From Cryptomeria japonica (taxonomy: Eukaryota > Streptophyta > Pinopsida > Cupressales > Cupressaceae): DNA of 64,000 nucleotides. This document shows positions 23,404 to 33,870 of this stretch, one piece after another; position 1 is the first letter of the stretch, and every line of letters begins with the position of its first letter. Under the pieces are notes generated by a model. It was not told the DNA's origin. It did not search any database and saw nothing but the letters and a program-made list of their open reading frames with translations. The stretch is taken from contig NC_081410.1 of the NCBI RefSeq assembly GCF_030272615.1, positions 186,235,619 through 186,299,618 on the forward strand, in the 5' to 3' direction. Both the position numbers and the translations under genes were made by a program.

Positions 23404-24423
23404 CACTCTTTCCCTACATGTGTCCTTGATACTTATGCCATGTTTGTTGGTAAACCTATGGGAGTCTCTATATTTTATGATATAGCCTTGTGATGTGATT
23501 TGGCTTCTTGTTCATGTGGTTGTTGTTTTGTGATGTATCCTTTGGTTGTTAGGTGTCATCCTAGGTCTAGAGTGTGTGTTGGACCTTGTGCCATCTCCTA
23601 GCACAAGGGGTGATTCCTTTGGTTCCACATTGTTAGGTTGTTTAATGCCTTCTCCCATTGGGATGTTGTTCATTGGATGCTCTTGTGTGTGGATGTCGAT
23701 CTTATCTCTTTAGCTTATGGATGGATATTTGTGGTAGATTGATATATATGATTCATTTGGCATATGTATTGTAGAAGTCATGAGATAGTTATATTTTTAG
23801 TTGAGAGATATGCTCCTTGTTGTAAAATGGATAATGTATTTTTATGTAATGGTAGATGACATATTAGGCTATGATCATAATCCTTGTAAGAGAACATATT
23901 GTGGTAATTCTTCTTGTATCTTGATATTGTCTATTTATAGAAAGGAGGAATTAGAGTCTATGCTTAGTTGGGTAAGAAGTTATTTCCTATTTGATTTTAT
24001 ATTTATGGTAAGGATGTGCATTTAAAACTTTGTGAATGTCTATTGTGATCAAGGAAATAGAATAGGTGTGTAGTAGATGATATTGGAAATGGAATAATGA
24101 TGTTAAGATAATGTATAAAAGAATGAAAATTAGGAACATTTGGACAATGTTATTAAAATGAATCTTAAGGGGGGTTAATGGCATTTGCATGATTGTAATC
24201 ATGATAGCTAGATTAGTGAAATACCTTACATATATGCATGAAGAGGACATGTTAGTTGTGTTAGAATGCATTGGATTATGGTAGTAATCATGATATTATG
24301 CTTACGTTGGTATGTTCTTGTTTATATAAGTAATGGAATTGAGATACCTTAGGGAAAGATAATTGTTGAGTTGTATTTATTTCCGCTTGCATAATATATT
24401 CATAAGATTGTATTTTAAATTGA

Positions 24424-24428
24424 TTAGA
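24424..24428. repeat. Left target-site duplication of C2 (TTAGA)
   Basis: TTAGA directly precedes the C2 terminus and recurs at 28821-28825 directly after it. Confidence 0.85.
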
Positions 24429-25065
24429 TGGCATGCCCAAACTTTTGGGCATAAACGGAACAATTTTTTTTTAAAAACATATCCTAATAAAACTAAATTT
24501 GCTAAAATGAACCGCAATAACAAGTTTAGTCTTAACTATGTTTGAGTTAATCTAACAGCTAAATCAATTAGGTGAAAATATTCTAAATTTAAAGCGGAAT
24601 ATTAATTCTCCAAAAAGATTATTGTTATCTCATCAGTTAATAAATAAATAACCTCATTTAAACAAAAATCTCTAAATTAATTGACAAGGGAAATTATTAA
24701 TCTCCAATAACCTTTTAATTACTTAGGAACTAAATTAATTAGTCCTAGCACTAAGATTATTAAAACCTATTATTCAATTTAACAATAATAAAAATGTGCC
24801 TAACAATCTCGACTAAAGGGCCAAATGAACCCATAGTGGAAATTGCTCTAGAGAATTTAATCTGGAATTGCCTAAATTTGGGTGGACTAAACATAATCTC
24901 CTATTGCCAAAATAACTTACAAAGTCATTATAATTTCCTAAAAGATTAAACTCCAAAATAATTTAAAATTTAAAAAATCATATTTAAATGTTTGTATAAA
25001 CATATAAAATATGAACGTAAAATAATTAATCTAAAGTTAGAGTTATACGTTCATATATATATATA

Positions 25066-25066
<1 letters not shown>

Positions 25067-25113
<47 letters not shown>
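25067..25113. repeat. (CA)n microsatellite in C2
   Basis: A CA dinucleotide run of about 45 bases bordered by short TA tracts. Confidence 0.95.
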
Positions 25114-25122
<9 letters not shown>

Positions 25123-25479
25123 AGGATATAGGGTTCCTTTAAACAAAGGAACTAACACATATTATTATTTTAAAGGGATGGGGAATACCCTATTTGAAAT
25201 TTGAATGGGATTCCCCCCTTTTTTTAAAAAAATTCTAACCTTAATTTCAAGTTATAAACTATCCTTTCATTCTATTTTTTTTTTTCTTAACTCCATATCT
25301 ACCCTAACCCGAACTGGGTTAGGGTTTTATGTTTTATGCAGGGGGGTCGAATGCAAGGTAGAGGCGTTAGAGAGAGACCGCATGGGGGGGCGGGGGGGGG
25401 GGTTTGCAGGTAGCGACGTTTACAGCGGAGCCAAAGAAGGGGAGGTGGTGGCGGAGGTTACCCCGAGCTCCCCCCAGAG

Positions 25480-25690
25480 ACGGCCACAGCCGTGACTGCA
25501 GGTCACAGCCCACAGAGGCGGCCTTGGTCACCGCTGTGGGACACGGCCCGCAGCACGGTTGTCATCGCTGTTGTGGGGCACTGCCCACAGGGGGGCCAAA
25601 GCCACCTCGTATGTGGGTTGCGGCCCACAGTGCGGCTGCAACCGCCGTTGGGGGTTGCCGCCCTGCGGGGGTTCCGCAGGGGCCGAGGCT
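25480..25690. repeat. GC-rich block with repeated hairpins in C2
   Basis: A strongly GC-rich island in AT-rich surroundings. It contains about four imperfect inverted repeats, starting near 25531, 25567, 25611 and 25650, of the type TGTGGG-N6-CCCACA. It occupies the same relative position as the cleaner array in C3 (33238-33484). The open frames across it on both strands are compositional, not genes. Confidence 0.65.
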
Positions 25691-25747
25691 CCCCATTTTT
25701 ATTTTTATTTTAAATAATTTAAATCTCTTTTTTTTTTGTTATAAATA

Positions 25748-25749
<2 letters not shown>

Positions 25750-25801
<52 letters not shown>

Positions 25802-25850
25802 CCTCTATAAGTGTATATATATATGTATATATATATATACACACACACAC

Positions 25851-25897
<47 letters not shown>

Positions 25898-25900
25898 CAC
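25750..25900. repeat. Compound (TA)n/(CA)n/(GT)n microsatellite in C2
   Basis: TA run at 25750-25798, mixed TA/CA tracts to about 25855, then a GT run at about 25857-25895. It produces IYIYIY, HTHTHT and VCVCVC frames that are not genes. Confidence 0.95.
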
Positions 25901-28280
25901 ATATATATAATCTTTCATTGGTAAAATTGAGGGTAGGATTAATATGGATTTTCATAGATGAATATTGTTATTCTTAACTTGCAGGAAATTAATAAAATAA
26001 ATGGCAGCATAGCAATAGTCAAATATTTTATTTATTCTTTTAAATCTAGGCATAAATCTATAGTGCTTTATTAGATTGTAATTCTGTCACATATGAAATA
26101 CTAAACATAAACTAACCATTTCCTCTACAAACTACAACTAGCATTGTGAGAGTTCTTTACTTCTTTTGCCTAAGATTAAATCTGTAATCCTTTTTTTTTT
26201 TTAAAACACATAACAGCAAGCTTAGCAGATTTAAATAATGTATTTCTTTTTTTTTCTTCTAAAATCTAGATGCTAACTTTAGAAATAGACTATTAATTTT
26301 ATATTTATTTTCTGCTATAAGGAAAATGACAGAATTTAATAAATTCTAACAGCAACTACATTAGCCTAGAAATTTATTTAAAATAAATCTTAGAGATAGA
26401 CAATTTAAATCTTTTTAACCATATTTTGTAAATGGGAATAAAAATGCTTACTTTTCTCTTACTAACATGCAAGCTTACTACTTCTCTCATTTCCATTATT
26501 TCATTATGCATAAAGAGATAAAGTGAACCTTTATTTTCAAAAATAACATGAATGCAACATATATTACTTCAATAAATATAGGAACTAAATCCAAAATAAA
26601 CATTTCATTTTTGCAATAATAACTTAATAAAATAATGCATTTCTTTAAAGCATATTTAGAATACAATATAGTCAACATTACAAATGGGTGAGATACCCAA
26701 CTAGTCTCTCATTTCTATTAAATGGGGACTTTAAATAAAATGAATACATTTTTTTTTCAAAATAATTACAACATATAGCTTTTCTTTTACATTGTTGCAA
26801 CTAAAATATAATATCCCATTCCCTAATCTTTTTCTGCAATTCAAGTAAAAACTAGCAACTCCTAGATGTCTCTTTCCTTTATTTTCCAAGCAACCTGCAT
26901 AAAATCATATGGCTATGACCATGGAGAGCTCACCTCTCAACCTAGGTTTACTAGAAGCCACCCCCGAGCTTGGAGAACCAAGCCCTAGATAGGTTACACT
27001 CAAGCAAATACAACAAGTAAGGGAAAAACACACAACAACACTTTCCCAACCAAGGCTACACTTCATCACAAAATGTGATGTTTTTACAAGGGTGGAAGTG
27101 GACCAAATACCCTGAGGAGACTGCAAGAATGGTAGATCACAAAGCCACCTCATGGCAAACAAAGATATATCATAAGTACATTAAACCCACATCCTTATGC
27201 CCCCCAAGGCATTCATGCCATACTTTCTCTCCTTATGACCCCCAAATGCATAAACAAGGCTATGCAGCAAGGGTCACATATACAACCCTTGAGATCACTC
27301 TCATAATGAGAGTCTCTCACTCGAAGGCTGTCAAACTCCTTCCACCCACAAGACCATCCTACTCTCCCAAGAGTAGAAGGCCTTGGTTACTCCCAAATCA
27401 CAAGAAAATGCATAAAAAAAATAACAGATAGGTCACATAATAATTTCATAAAGGAAAATACAAGAAAACAACTTTTACATAGAAACAATCTTTCCAACAT
27501 AAACATGCAACGTAAAAGGGAGAAGATGAACCAACCTTCAATCTACCCAAAGGTTTGCTAGAACTAGTTTGAGGATGAGCAGCCCAATTACCCAATCTTT
27601 TCTTCTACACTTAGCCAAATTTCTATCCCAAAATTGTTCTTTTCAAAATTGCAAGATCTCCAAAAATGGAGAGTTGGTGATTACCCACTAAGTCCCTAAT
27701 CCTTGCCTAAGAAGGCCTTAGTGAGAGTTCTCCCAGGTTACTCAAACTGAAAAAGGAAAAAGTAAGAGAAAGTGGGGAAAAGGATCTCACATCAAAAAGG
27801 AAGGTTATCTAACCTAGATGGAACTTTCTAAATTGAATTTTCGCTCACCTTAGGAAACCCACTTTTTGAGGTGACTAAATAGTCACATGCCTAAAAATAC
27901 TCCTATCCCATAGGTATACCTTATGGACTTTAGGAAAAAACTTTAAAGTACCCCTAGGAGTCCATTTGACCCCTTAGAAACCCATCTGAAGTTAACTTTT
28001 GGGTCAAACCTGAGTTGACCACTCCAAAGGCTCTCTACCCAAGGAAAATTTGGGACCACATTCAAATATTTGAAAAGGGCTATGGTTGAACCAACTCCCT
28101 CCAAGAGACAAGTCAAAAAAATCAAGGCACAAATCAGCACATGTGTCAAGTGACACAATAAAATACATTACAAAATTACACATGGAATTTGTCTCTTGTT
28201 GGATTTACACAAATCAATAAATAAAATTTAACACATATGCATCATTTACTATTACAAATAAAATACGATACATACGGGGT

Positions 28281-28302
28281 GTTGTCTCTCCAAATAGACA
28301 AC
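28281..28302. repeat. Conserved stem-loop of family C (C2 copy)
   Basis: Arms GTTGTCT and AGACAAC around an 8-base loop, in a conserved neighbourhood (TACGATACATACG upstream, CCCTGGTTTTACGAACG downstream). The same structure is at 10624-10645 and 36158-36179. Confidence 0.75.
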
Positions 28303-28820
28303 CCCTGGTTTTACGAACGTACATAGGTCTAGGTTTGGTTCTCCATAGTATTTCCATAATCACATGGATAATTTTCCTGCACAACTCAATTACACATTAG
28401 TAATTTCAAATAACCTCATAAAATATTAAACACATGAATAAGAATACACATCAAACACTATGCATACAATTGACATTAAACAAATCAATATATCTTGTAT
28501 CCAAATAAATCCACATAAGTAATTATCATAATCCTCATAATTTTGATCCATACATAAGACATGCATCCTATTTCTATCATCATAGTAAAGTCCTGCAAAT
28601 CCAATAATGACATACATCATCTCAAAGTTATCATATTCTAGAATCATATAGAGTTCTATATCTATAATGCATAGAAATGTAGCATCAATATACATCAATG
28701 TTATCCAAATCATGGAATCATATAAGTTCTAAATCCATAATGCATAAAAATAAAACATCCATAATAGTCTCAACATCAAAATCACTGAAATGCTAGGATA
28801 AGTTGGGGTAGGGCCTCACA

Positions 28821-28980
28821 TTAGATGTGTATATAGAATATAAATGTTTATTGCATTTGGATATGGAATTACATACATATGTGTTACATGAGTAAAAGTT
28901 TTAGAAAAAAATTTATCTTTGTTGTGTATTAGATGGTTAATTTCTATATGGTATTTTGGCAGGCATTACACTCAACCTAT
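28821..28980 (-). mobile_element. B2, 5' terminal fragment
   Basis: Reading on the minus strand from 28980, it begins TGTAATGCCTGCCAAAATAC, matching the B1 and B4 starts. The first five bases on the plus strand (TTAGA) are the C2 target duplication. The sequence beyond 28980 is the middle of B3, so B2 inserted into B3. Confidence 0.82.
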
Positions 28981-29144
28981 GTGAGAATCAAGGGAGTTTG
29001 TCTTGCCATCTCTATGGCCTTCCCAAACTCATCCCAAGTCATCCCTCAAGGGCTATGAGGTGAGGCATACTAAAAACATCAATTTATTATCTTGATTAGA
29101 TGAATCCTAATTACCCAACCCATCTAATTAATTATTAATGTTAT
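28981..29144 (+). mobile_element. B3 fragment 1 (family B)
   Basis: It starts CTCAACCTATGTGAG and matches the middle of B1 (about 3845-4000) and B4 (about 61668-61830). It ends at the insertion point of solo LTR D. Confidence 0.8.
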
Positions 29145-30827
29145 TGTTGGCATTATTGGCATTAGGTTGTCATCGATGTCAACTGGTTTGGCATGGTCAC
29201 CGGTGAGTAAGAAGTGGTGACCGGTATGGGAGAAGTAAGACATGATGATGTCAATCCATATGTGTGTTCACAGATAAAAGGTAGGTTGTCGGTACACATA
29301 AAATGCATCATCTATCGGTAAAGCAGGACCATTGGCAAGGAAAAGAAAGCAAGAAAGAGAAGAACTGAAGGATATAAACTGGTATACTCAAAGAAGATTA
29401 ATATTGCAGGTAAATGGACTGAATAGTAGGACCAACATGTTTTATGGAAGGCCAAGTTGATCCATCGATAAAAAAGAGGTATGCAGGTATGAAGGTCCAC
29501 AGGTGGAGTTAGGTTTTACCGATAAGGTGAGTTGAACCAGTAGTCAATCTTGGTCAATGAATAATATCAAACTGACATAGAAAACCAAGAAGAGGTGGAT
29601 GTTGAGAAAGATGATAGTTGGAAGCCAGGTGGTGATCATGCACAGGTCAATGAAGTGTTCATCAATGTAACAGTCAGCAAGCAGGTCAACTTTTATGACG
29701 AACTCGTAAGTCATGGGAGGATGGCAAAAGATTGTGGCTCAATGAAGACAAGGTGGAAAATGATTGAACTAATCCTGAAAGAAAATCTGGTCTTCGTACC
29801 CATTTGTTGAAGGAAATAGTCAAGAGCCATTAATGGTGTGTGACAAAGAAACATAGAAAAGCATAGTGCAGACATACAAATATAGAAAACACACATTGAA
29901 ATGTGAGATGTTGGTGGTATTGATCAATGACATGCAGATCATCTCTTTGGAAAAGAAGATCAGATCAAATCTAATATGGATCGAGTTGGTGAAGGAAAAA
30001 ACTAACATAACATTGTTTGAATACTTTTTGGCGGGAACCCTAAAAGATAAATATGTCAGATTGAGACTGAAATCTATTGATGCTTGATGCAAAGAGTGAG
30101 AGAGAAGAGAGCCTGAGAAAGGAGAAATATTATCTGCCTTAGAGTTTATTCTAAGAAAGTTGGAGTGTGAGTTAGCAAGTGAACCAGTGAGAGGGTCTAA
30201 CTGATAGACATAGAGTTACCGACAAACTGTTGCAGTTCTATCAGTCAAGAAAACCAGTGAGAAGTGATTGATTAAGAAGGCATTCAAGAGTGACATAGTG
30301 AAGTGTGAGGCTTAGGGAGAGAGAAGAGAGGCTTGGAGTAATCAGTGAGTGATTAAAGAGAGCAATCTAATAACCGGCAATGTAAGAACCAGTCAAGAAT
30401 AGGATATTGCTAACCAACAAAAATCCATTAATCAGGTGTTGCAGAACTCATTTGCAACCAGGTTCTATAACTATATCAAAATTGTATTTCATTATACAAC
30501 ACCGAGTTGGAGCTTGGTGTAGGGGTTGGTGCTCCTTGGGTTGGTGCCCTAAATCATTGTAATTTGTTGTTTCATTGTGAGGCTAGATTGGAGTCGTAGA
30601 CTCTAGCGGAATTTCTCACCGAGGTTTTTTCCATATTGGGTTTTCCTCATACATTTGTTGTTGTGGGTTATGCATTTGTGTGTTTTCCTTTTTGATACCC
30701 ACGTTTATCTTATCGGTTTGATAGTTTAGTGCTTAGGATGATAACCGGTATTCCAAGGTTGTTTAAAAGGAAAATAATTTAGGAACCACTGATTCACCCC
30801 CCTCTCAGTGGTACATTGTGTTCAACA
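29145..30827 (+). mobile_element. Solo LTR D, 1.68 kb
   Basis: It starts TGTTGGCATTATTGGC and ends GTGTTCAACA, with GATTCACCCCCCTCTCAG about 40 bases before its end as in the other LTRs here. It is flanked by GTTAT (29140-29144) and ATTAT (30828-30832), a 5-bp duplication with one mismatch. Without it, B3 reads continuously like B1 near 4000 (AATGTTATCACTTG). The start resembles the copia LTR end on its coding strand (TGTTGGCATTATA). The open frames at 29595-29810 and 29866-30087 have no recognised domain and are not called. Confidence 0.78.
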
Positions 30828-32180
30828 ATTATCACTTGATTACATAAGTAAAACTTACATGAGCTCCTGGTAGTTTAGTCTCACAAGCATCCTTACAAGG
30901 AACCTCTTGGTGGCCTATTCTCATGTGACTTCGGCTGACACATGAAAGCCCACTCCCCCTACCATGTTCCTAGACCATAGGGTAACAACAAATAAATAAC
31001 ATTGAAAAGGAGGCTCAATCAAAAAATCTACAAAACAATGTCCTCATGAAGCACCCATAAATGCATGAATAGCCATATGCCAAACATGTAATAAAAAAAG
31101 AGCCTCAAAAAAAATTGCATTCATGAGCAAGGAATGATACCTCTTGCTCAGCCAACAATATCACAAGGATCCTCAACAAGGCAACGTCATATTGCTGGAA
31201 CCATAAAGATACACAAATGCTCAAGCAAGGCAATTACATCTTGCTAAATCTCCAAGTGCCAATAATAACATCTAAAAACCATAATAGATCAAATAAACCT
31301 TTTCAGAAATCGCAAGGGAATAAAAATACAACCTCTAGTACAAAAGACAGATTCAGAAAACAAAATTTAAAAAAAGACTCAGAAAGACCAAAACAGCAGT
31401 ACATAATCAACATCACATTCACAACACTCTACAGTGCATACATAGGGTTCTATCGCGCATACAACAGTTACTGCAGAATATCTAATGGGCTAAACAATGC
31501 ATTCACAACAACCAGTGGCACATACATAGGGTTTTATCACACACACAACAGTTACAACAAAACATCTAATAAGCTGAACAGTGCATTTGCGATACTCTAC
31601 AGTGCATACACAAGGTTATGTCACACACACAACAATTATTATAAAATATATAATAGGATAAACAATGCATCCACGACACTCTGCAACACATACACAGGAT
31701 TTTCTAGGCACAAAATAATTATTGCAAAACATCCAACAGGCTAAACAATGCATTCACGACACTCTGCGGTACATACATAAGGTTTTATTGCACAGACAAC
31801 AATTACTGCAAAACCAGAACAACACCAACAATGCCAAACACCCAAAAGAATTCATGGCATGCATTCCCATAAATTATAACCAAAGAGTACAATAGTCCCA
31901 ACCATTACATTTATTATTGATTTATTTAATTCCTCAACAACCCAAAATTTCCAGACAGACATTCAAAGCCAAAATGCAAAATACCAAAGAATTAAAACCT
32001 CCAACCTGCTATTAGAAGTTAAGGAAGTACAAATAAATCTAGTGAAGTGAAATCCAATCCTTGATCCCACCACAATCCAAAACCAAGCTCCCAAAAATCT
32101 AAAATCTTCAACCATACAAAATGTCCTAGCCAGCCAACCCCCAAACAATGCTCATAATACTCAATATATATATATGATTT
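30828..32180 (+). mobile_element. B3 fragment 2 (family B)
   Basis: It continues B3 between solo LTR D and C3. It matches B1 from about 4005 onward (CATCCTTACAAGGAACC) and contains an 84-bp minisatellite not evident in B1. No gene is supported. Confidence 0.75.
31421..31811 (+). repeat. 84-bp minisatellite in B3, about 4.7 units
   Basis: Units start at 31421, 31505, 31589, 31673 and 31756 (84, 84, 84 and 83 bases, then a partial unit). Each contains a GCATACATAGGGTT-like core and ends AACAATGCATTC-like. Because 84 is divisible by three, a 175-residue frame (31217-31744) stays open with a 28-residue periodicity; I regard it as a by-product, not a gene. Confidence 0.88.
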
Positions 32181-33237
32181 TGTCATGCCCAGACTTTAGG
32201 GCAAAAACGGAACAACAATTTTATTTCTTTTTGACAACATAAACTCATTATATAATCTACATTAAAATGAAATCAATTAAGTTTTGTTTTAACTAAGGGG
32301 TAAATAGAAATGTTTACCAAATTTGAAATAATTAACTCAATCAATATAGCGACAATAATTAGTGAAGACTAATTATTCCCTAGGAGGGTCGTCGCAACTT
32401 AATTAATTAATCTTAATCAGCCTAATTAATTTCCCGCTAATTAAAGTCGAAAGATATTTAAATATCTCGATTGTATTTAAAATATTTCAGGCTAACTAAA
32501 ATAATGATAATGTTATCTTAAATTAAAATTAATTAGTTGGGCGCATGCAAATTCACTTTTTAAATATAACCAATAAGGTTAACAAATTCAATAATGATAT
32601 TTGCTAAATAAATATATTTTATATTAAAGTCAATTTTAAATCTCCTCAACCTTCAAATTTTTTACTATTAAATTCTTGGCCAAAATTGACCTCATAGGCT
32701 AGATTTCGCATAATATAATTAATAATATTCAATAATAAAAATCTCCCCAAAGGAATTTTAATCCAACATCCGTATTTAATTAAATATATAAAATTAATAA
32801 TAAATTTCCTCTTTAATAGCCCTAGTTAATAAAATTAAATCAAATATGAAATTAATAAAACTATATTACATCTAATCCCCAATTTTAAATTAAACTTGAC
32901 ATATAAGGTCTATATTAAGCTTTGATTTCACCTTAGTCCATATTGGGAGATATTAAATCCCAAGTTTAAGATTTATGGTTATATATATATAATGTTTAAT
33001 TATAAACCCTAATTTAGGGTTGAGTTAATTATTATTATTTTCATATCAATTTATTAACTCATTTCCTTATAATTGAGCAAACCCTAATCCCAAAATAGGG
33101 TTAGGGTTGCTTACTAAGTTTTCCTCTCTCTTTTTTCTTTTTTCTTGCTTAGGGTAAACGTGTGTGTTGCAGGGTATAATGGCGGCGAGGAGGATGAATG
33201 GAGGCTGAATCAAAGGGCGAAGGAGGCTCCCTGGGCA

Positions 33238-33484
33238 CCACCGTGGATACCCATAGCGGCATCCAGTGCCACCCACTGTGGGCACCCACAGTGGCGATCG
33301 TGAGCCATCCACTGATGGTTACCCACAATGGCGGCCCCGTGCCAACCACTGTGTGTAACCACAGTGGCAGCACCCCCTATGTCGACCACTGTGTTTAACC
33401 ACAGTGGCGGCACCCCCCATGTCCTCCACTATGTTTGAACACAGTGGCTCGGCCCCCGTTGTCCACTGTGTTTAACCACAGTGG
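33238..33484. repeat. Tandem array of seven 22-23 bp palindromes in C3
   Basis: Units at 33238-33259, 33273-33294, 33309-33331, 33346-33367, 33386-33407, 33426-33447 and 33463-33484. The type unit is CCACTGTG-N6-CACAGTGG. Start-to-start spacing is 35, 36, 37, 40, 40 and 37 bases, with GC-rich spacers. Units 2, 4, 5 and 7 are near-perfect inverted repeats; 1, 3 and 6 are degenerate. Confidence 0.92.
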
Positions 33485-33724
33485 CTCGATCACATCGTAA
33501 CACGGTATACCCCTTCTTTTTATTATTATTATTTAATATATATAGTATATGTATATTTTTTTTTTATATCAGGTTTAAATTTATATATATATAACATGAG
33601 AAAAACATGCATGGCTTCAGCATTAAGATTCGGGAAGTTTAAAAGACAGATTTCATTAGGATCTCATTTTCAGTTTGAAAGGTTTTTTTTTTGCTAGTTA
33701 ACTATAAATATATATGTATTTATG

Positions 33725-33870
33725 CAAATATATATATATATATATACACATGTGCATGCTTATATTGTTTATTTTATTATTCTCTTTATTTGTAAAGGCA
33801 AGAATCTCGTTCCATTTATATATACTTGCATATATATATATAATATATTTGTATGTATATATATATATAA
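33725..33870. repeat. TA-rich microsatellite tracts in C3
   Basis: Several short TA runs (about 33729-33746, 33832-33845 and 33857-33868) located downstream of the hairpin array, the same place as the long microsatellites of C1 and C2. Confidence 0.8.

Larger units (their letters stand above)
21580..24428 (-). mobile_element. B2, main fragment (family B, minus strand)
   Basis: This is the reverse complement of family B: the part at 22970-23100 (GGGGTCACGAG, CCTTGTAAGGAT) matches B1 at about 4050-4140 and B4 at about 61890-61960. It is bounded on the left by the C1 terminus and on the right by the C2 terminus. Its own 5' end resumes at 28821-28980. No gene is supported; open frames such as 21618-21980 carry no recognisable domain. 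Confidence 0.78.
24429..28820 (+). mobile_element. Giant non-coding TG...CA element C2 (solo-LTR-like), 4.39 kb
   Basis: It starts TGGCATGCCCAAAC and ends GTAGGGCCTCACA, bounded by the 5-bp direct repeat TTAGA. It contains a terminal palindrome, a CA microsatellite, a GC-rich hairpin block (about 25370-25690), a TA/GT microsatellite complex and a conserved stem-loop at 28281-28302. No PBS, internal LTR or coding domain is visible. The integration signature is LTR-type, so a giant solo LTR or LARD-like unit is the favoured reading. C1 and C3 are relatives. Confidence 0.83.

Noticed and set aside
25404-25910. A 168-residue frame with a Gly/Ala/Arg/Pro-rich N-terminus
   Set aside because: It crosses the GC-rich hairpin block and the microsatellite of C2; composition alone explains it.
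29595-30087. Two frames of 71 and 73 residues inside solo LTR D, tried as a gag remnant
   Set aside because: No gag or other domain could be recognised, and both lie wholly between LTR ends with a 5-bp duplication.
31217-31744. A 175-residue repetitive protein
   Set aside because: It lies on an 84-bp minisatellite in non-coding element B3; period divisible by three explains the open frame. No domain or codon signature was seen.
33238-33484. Considered as a CRISPR array because of repeat-spacer regularity
   Set aside because: Repeats are dyads with similar short GC-rich spacers, lie in a plant retroelement and have no cas genes nearby.
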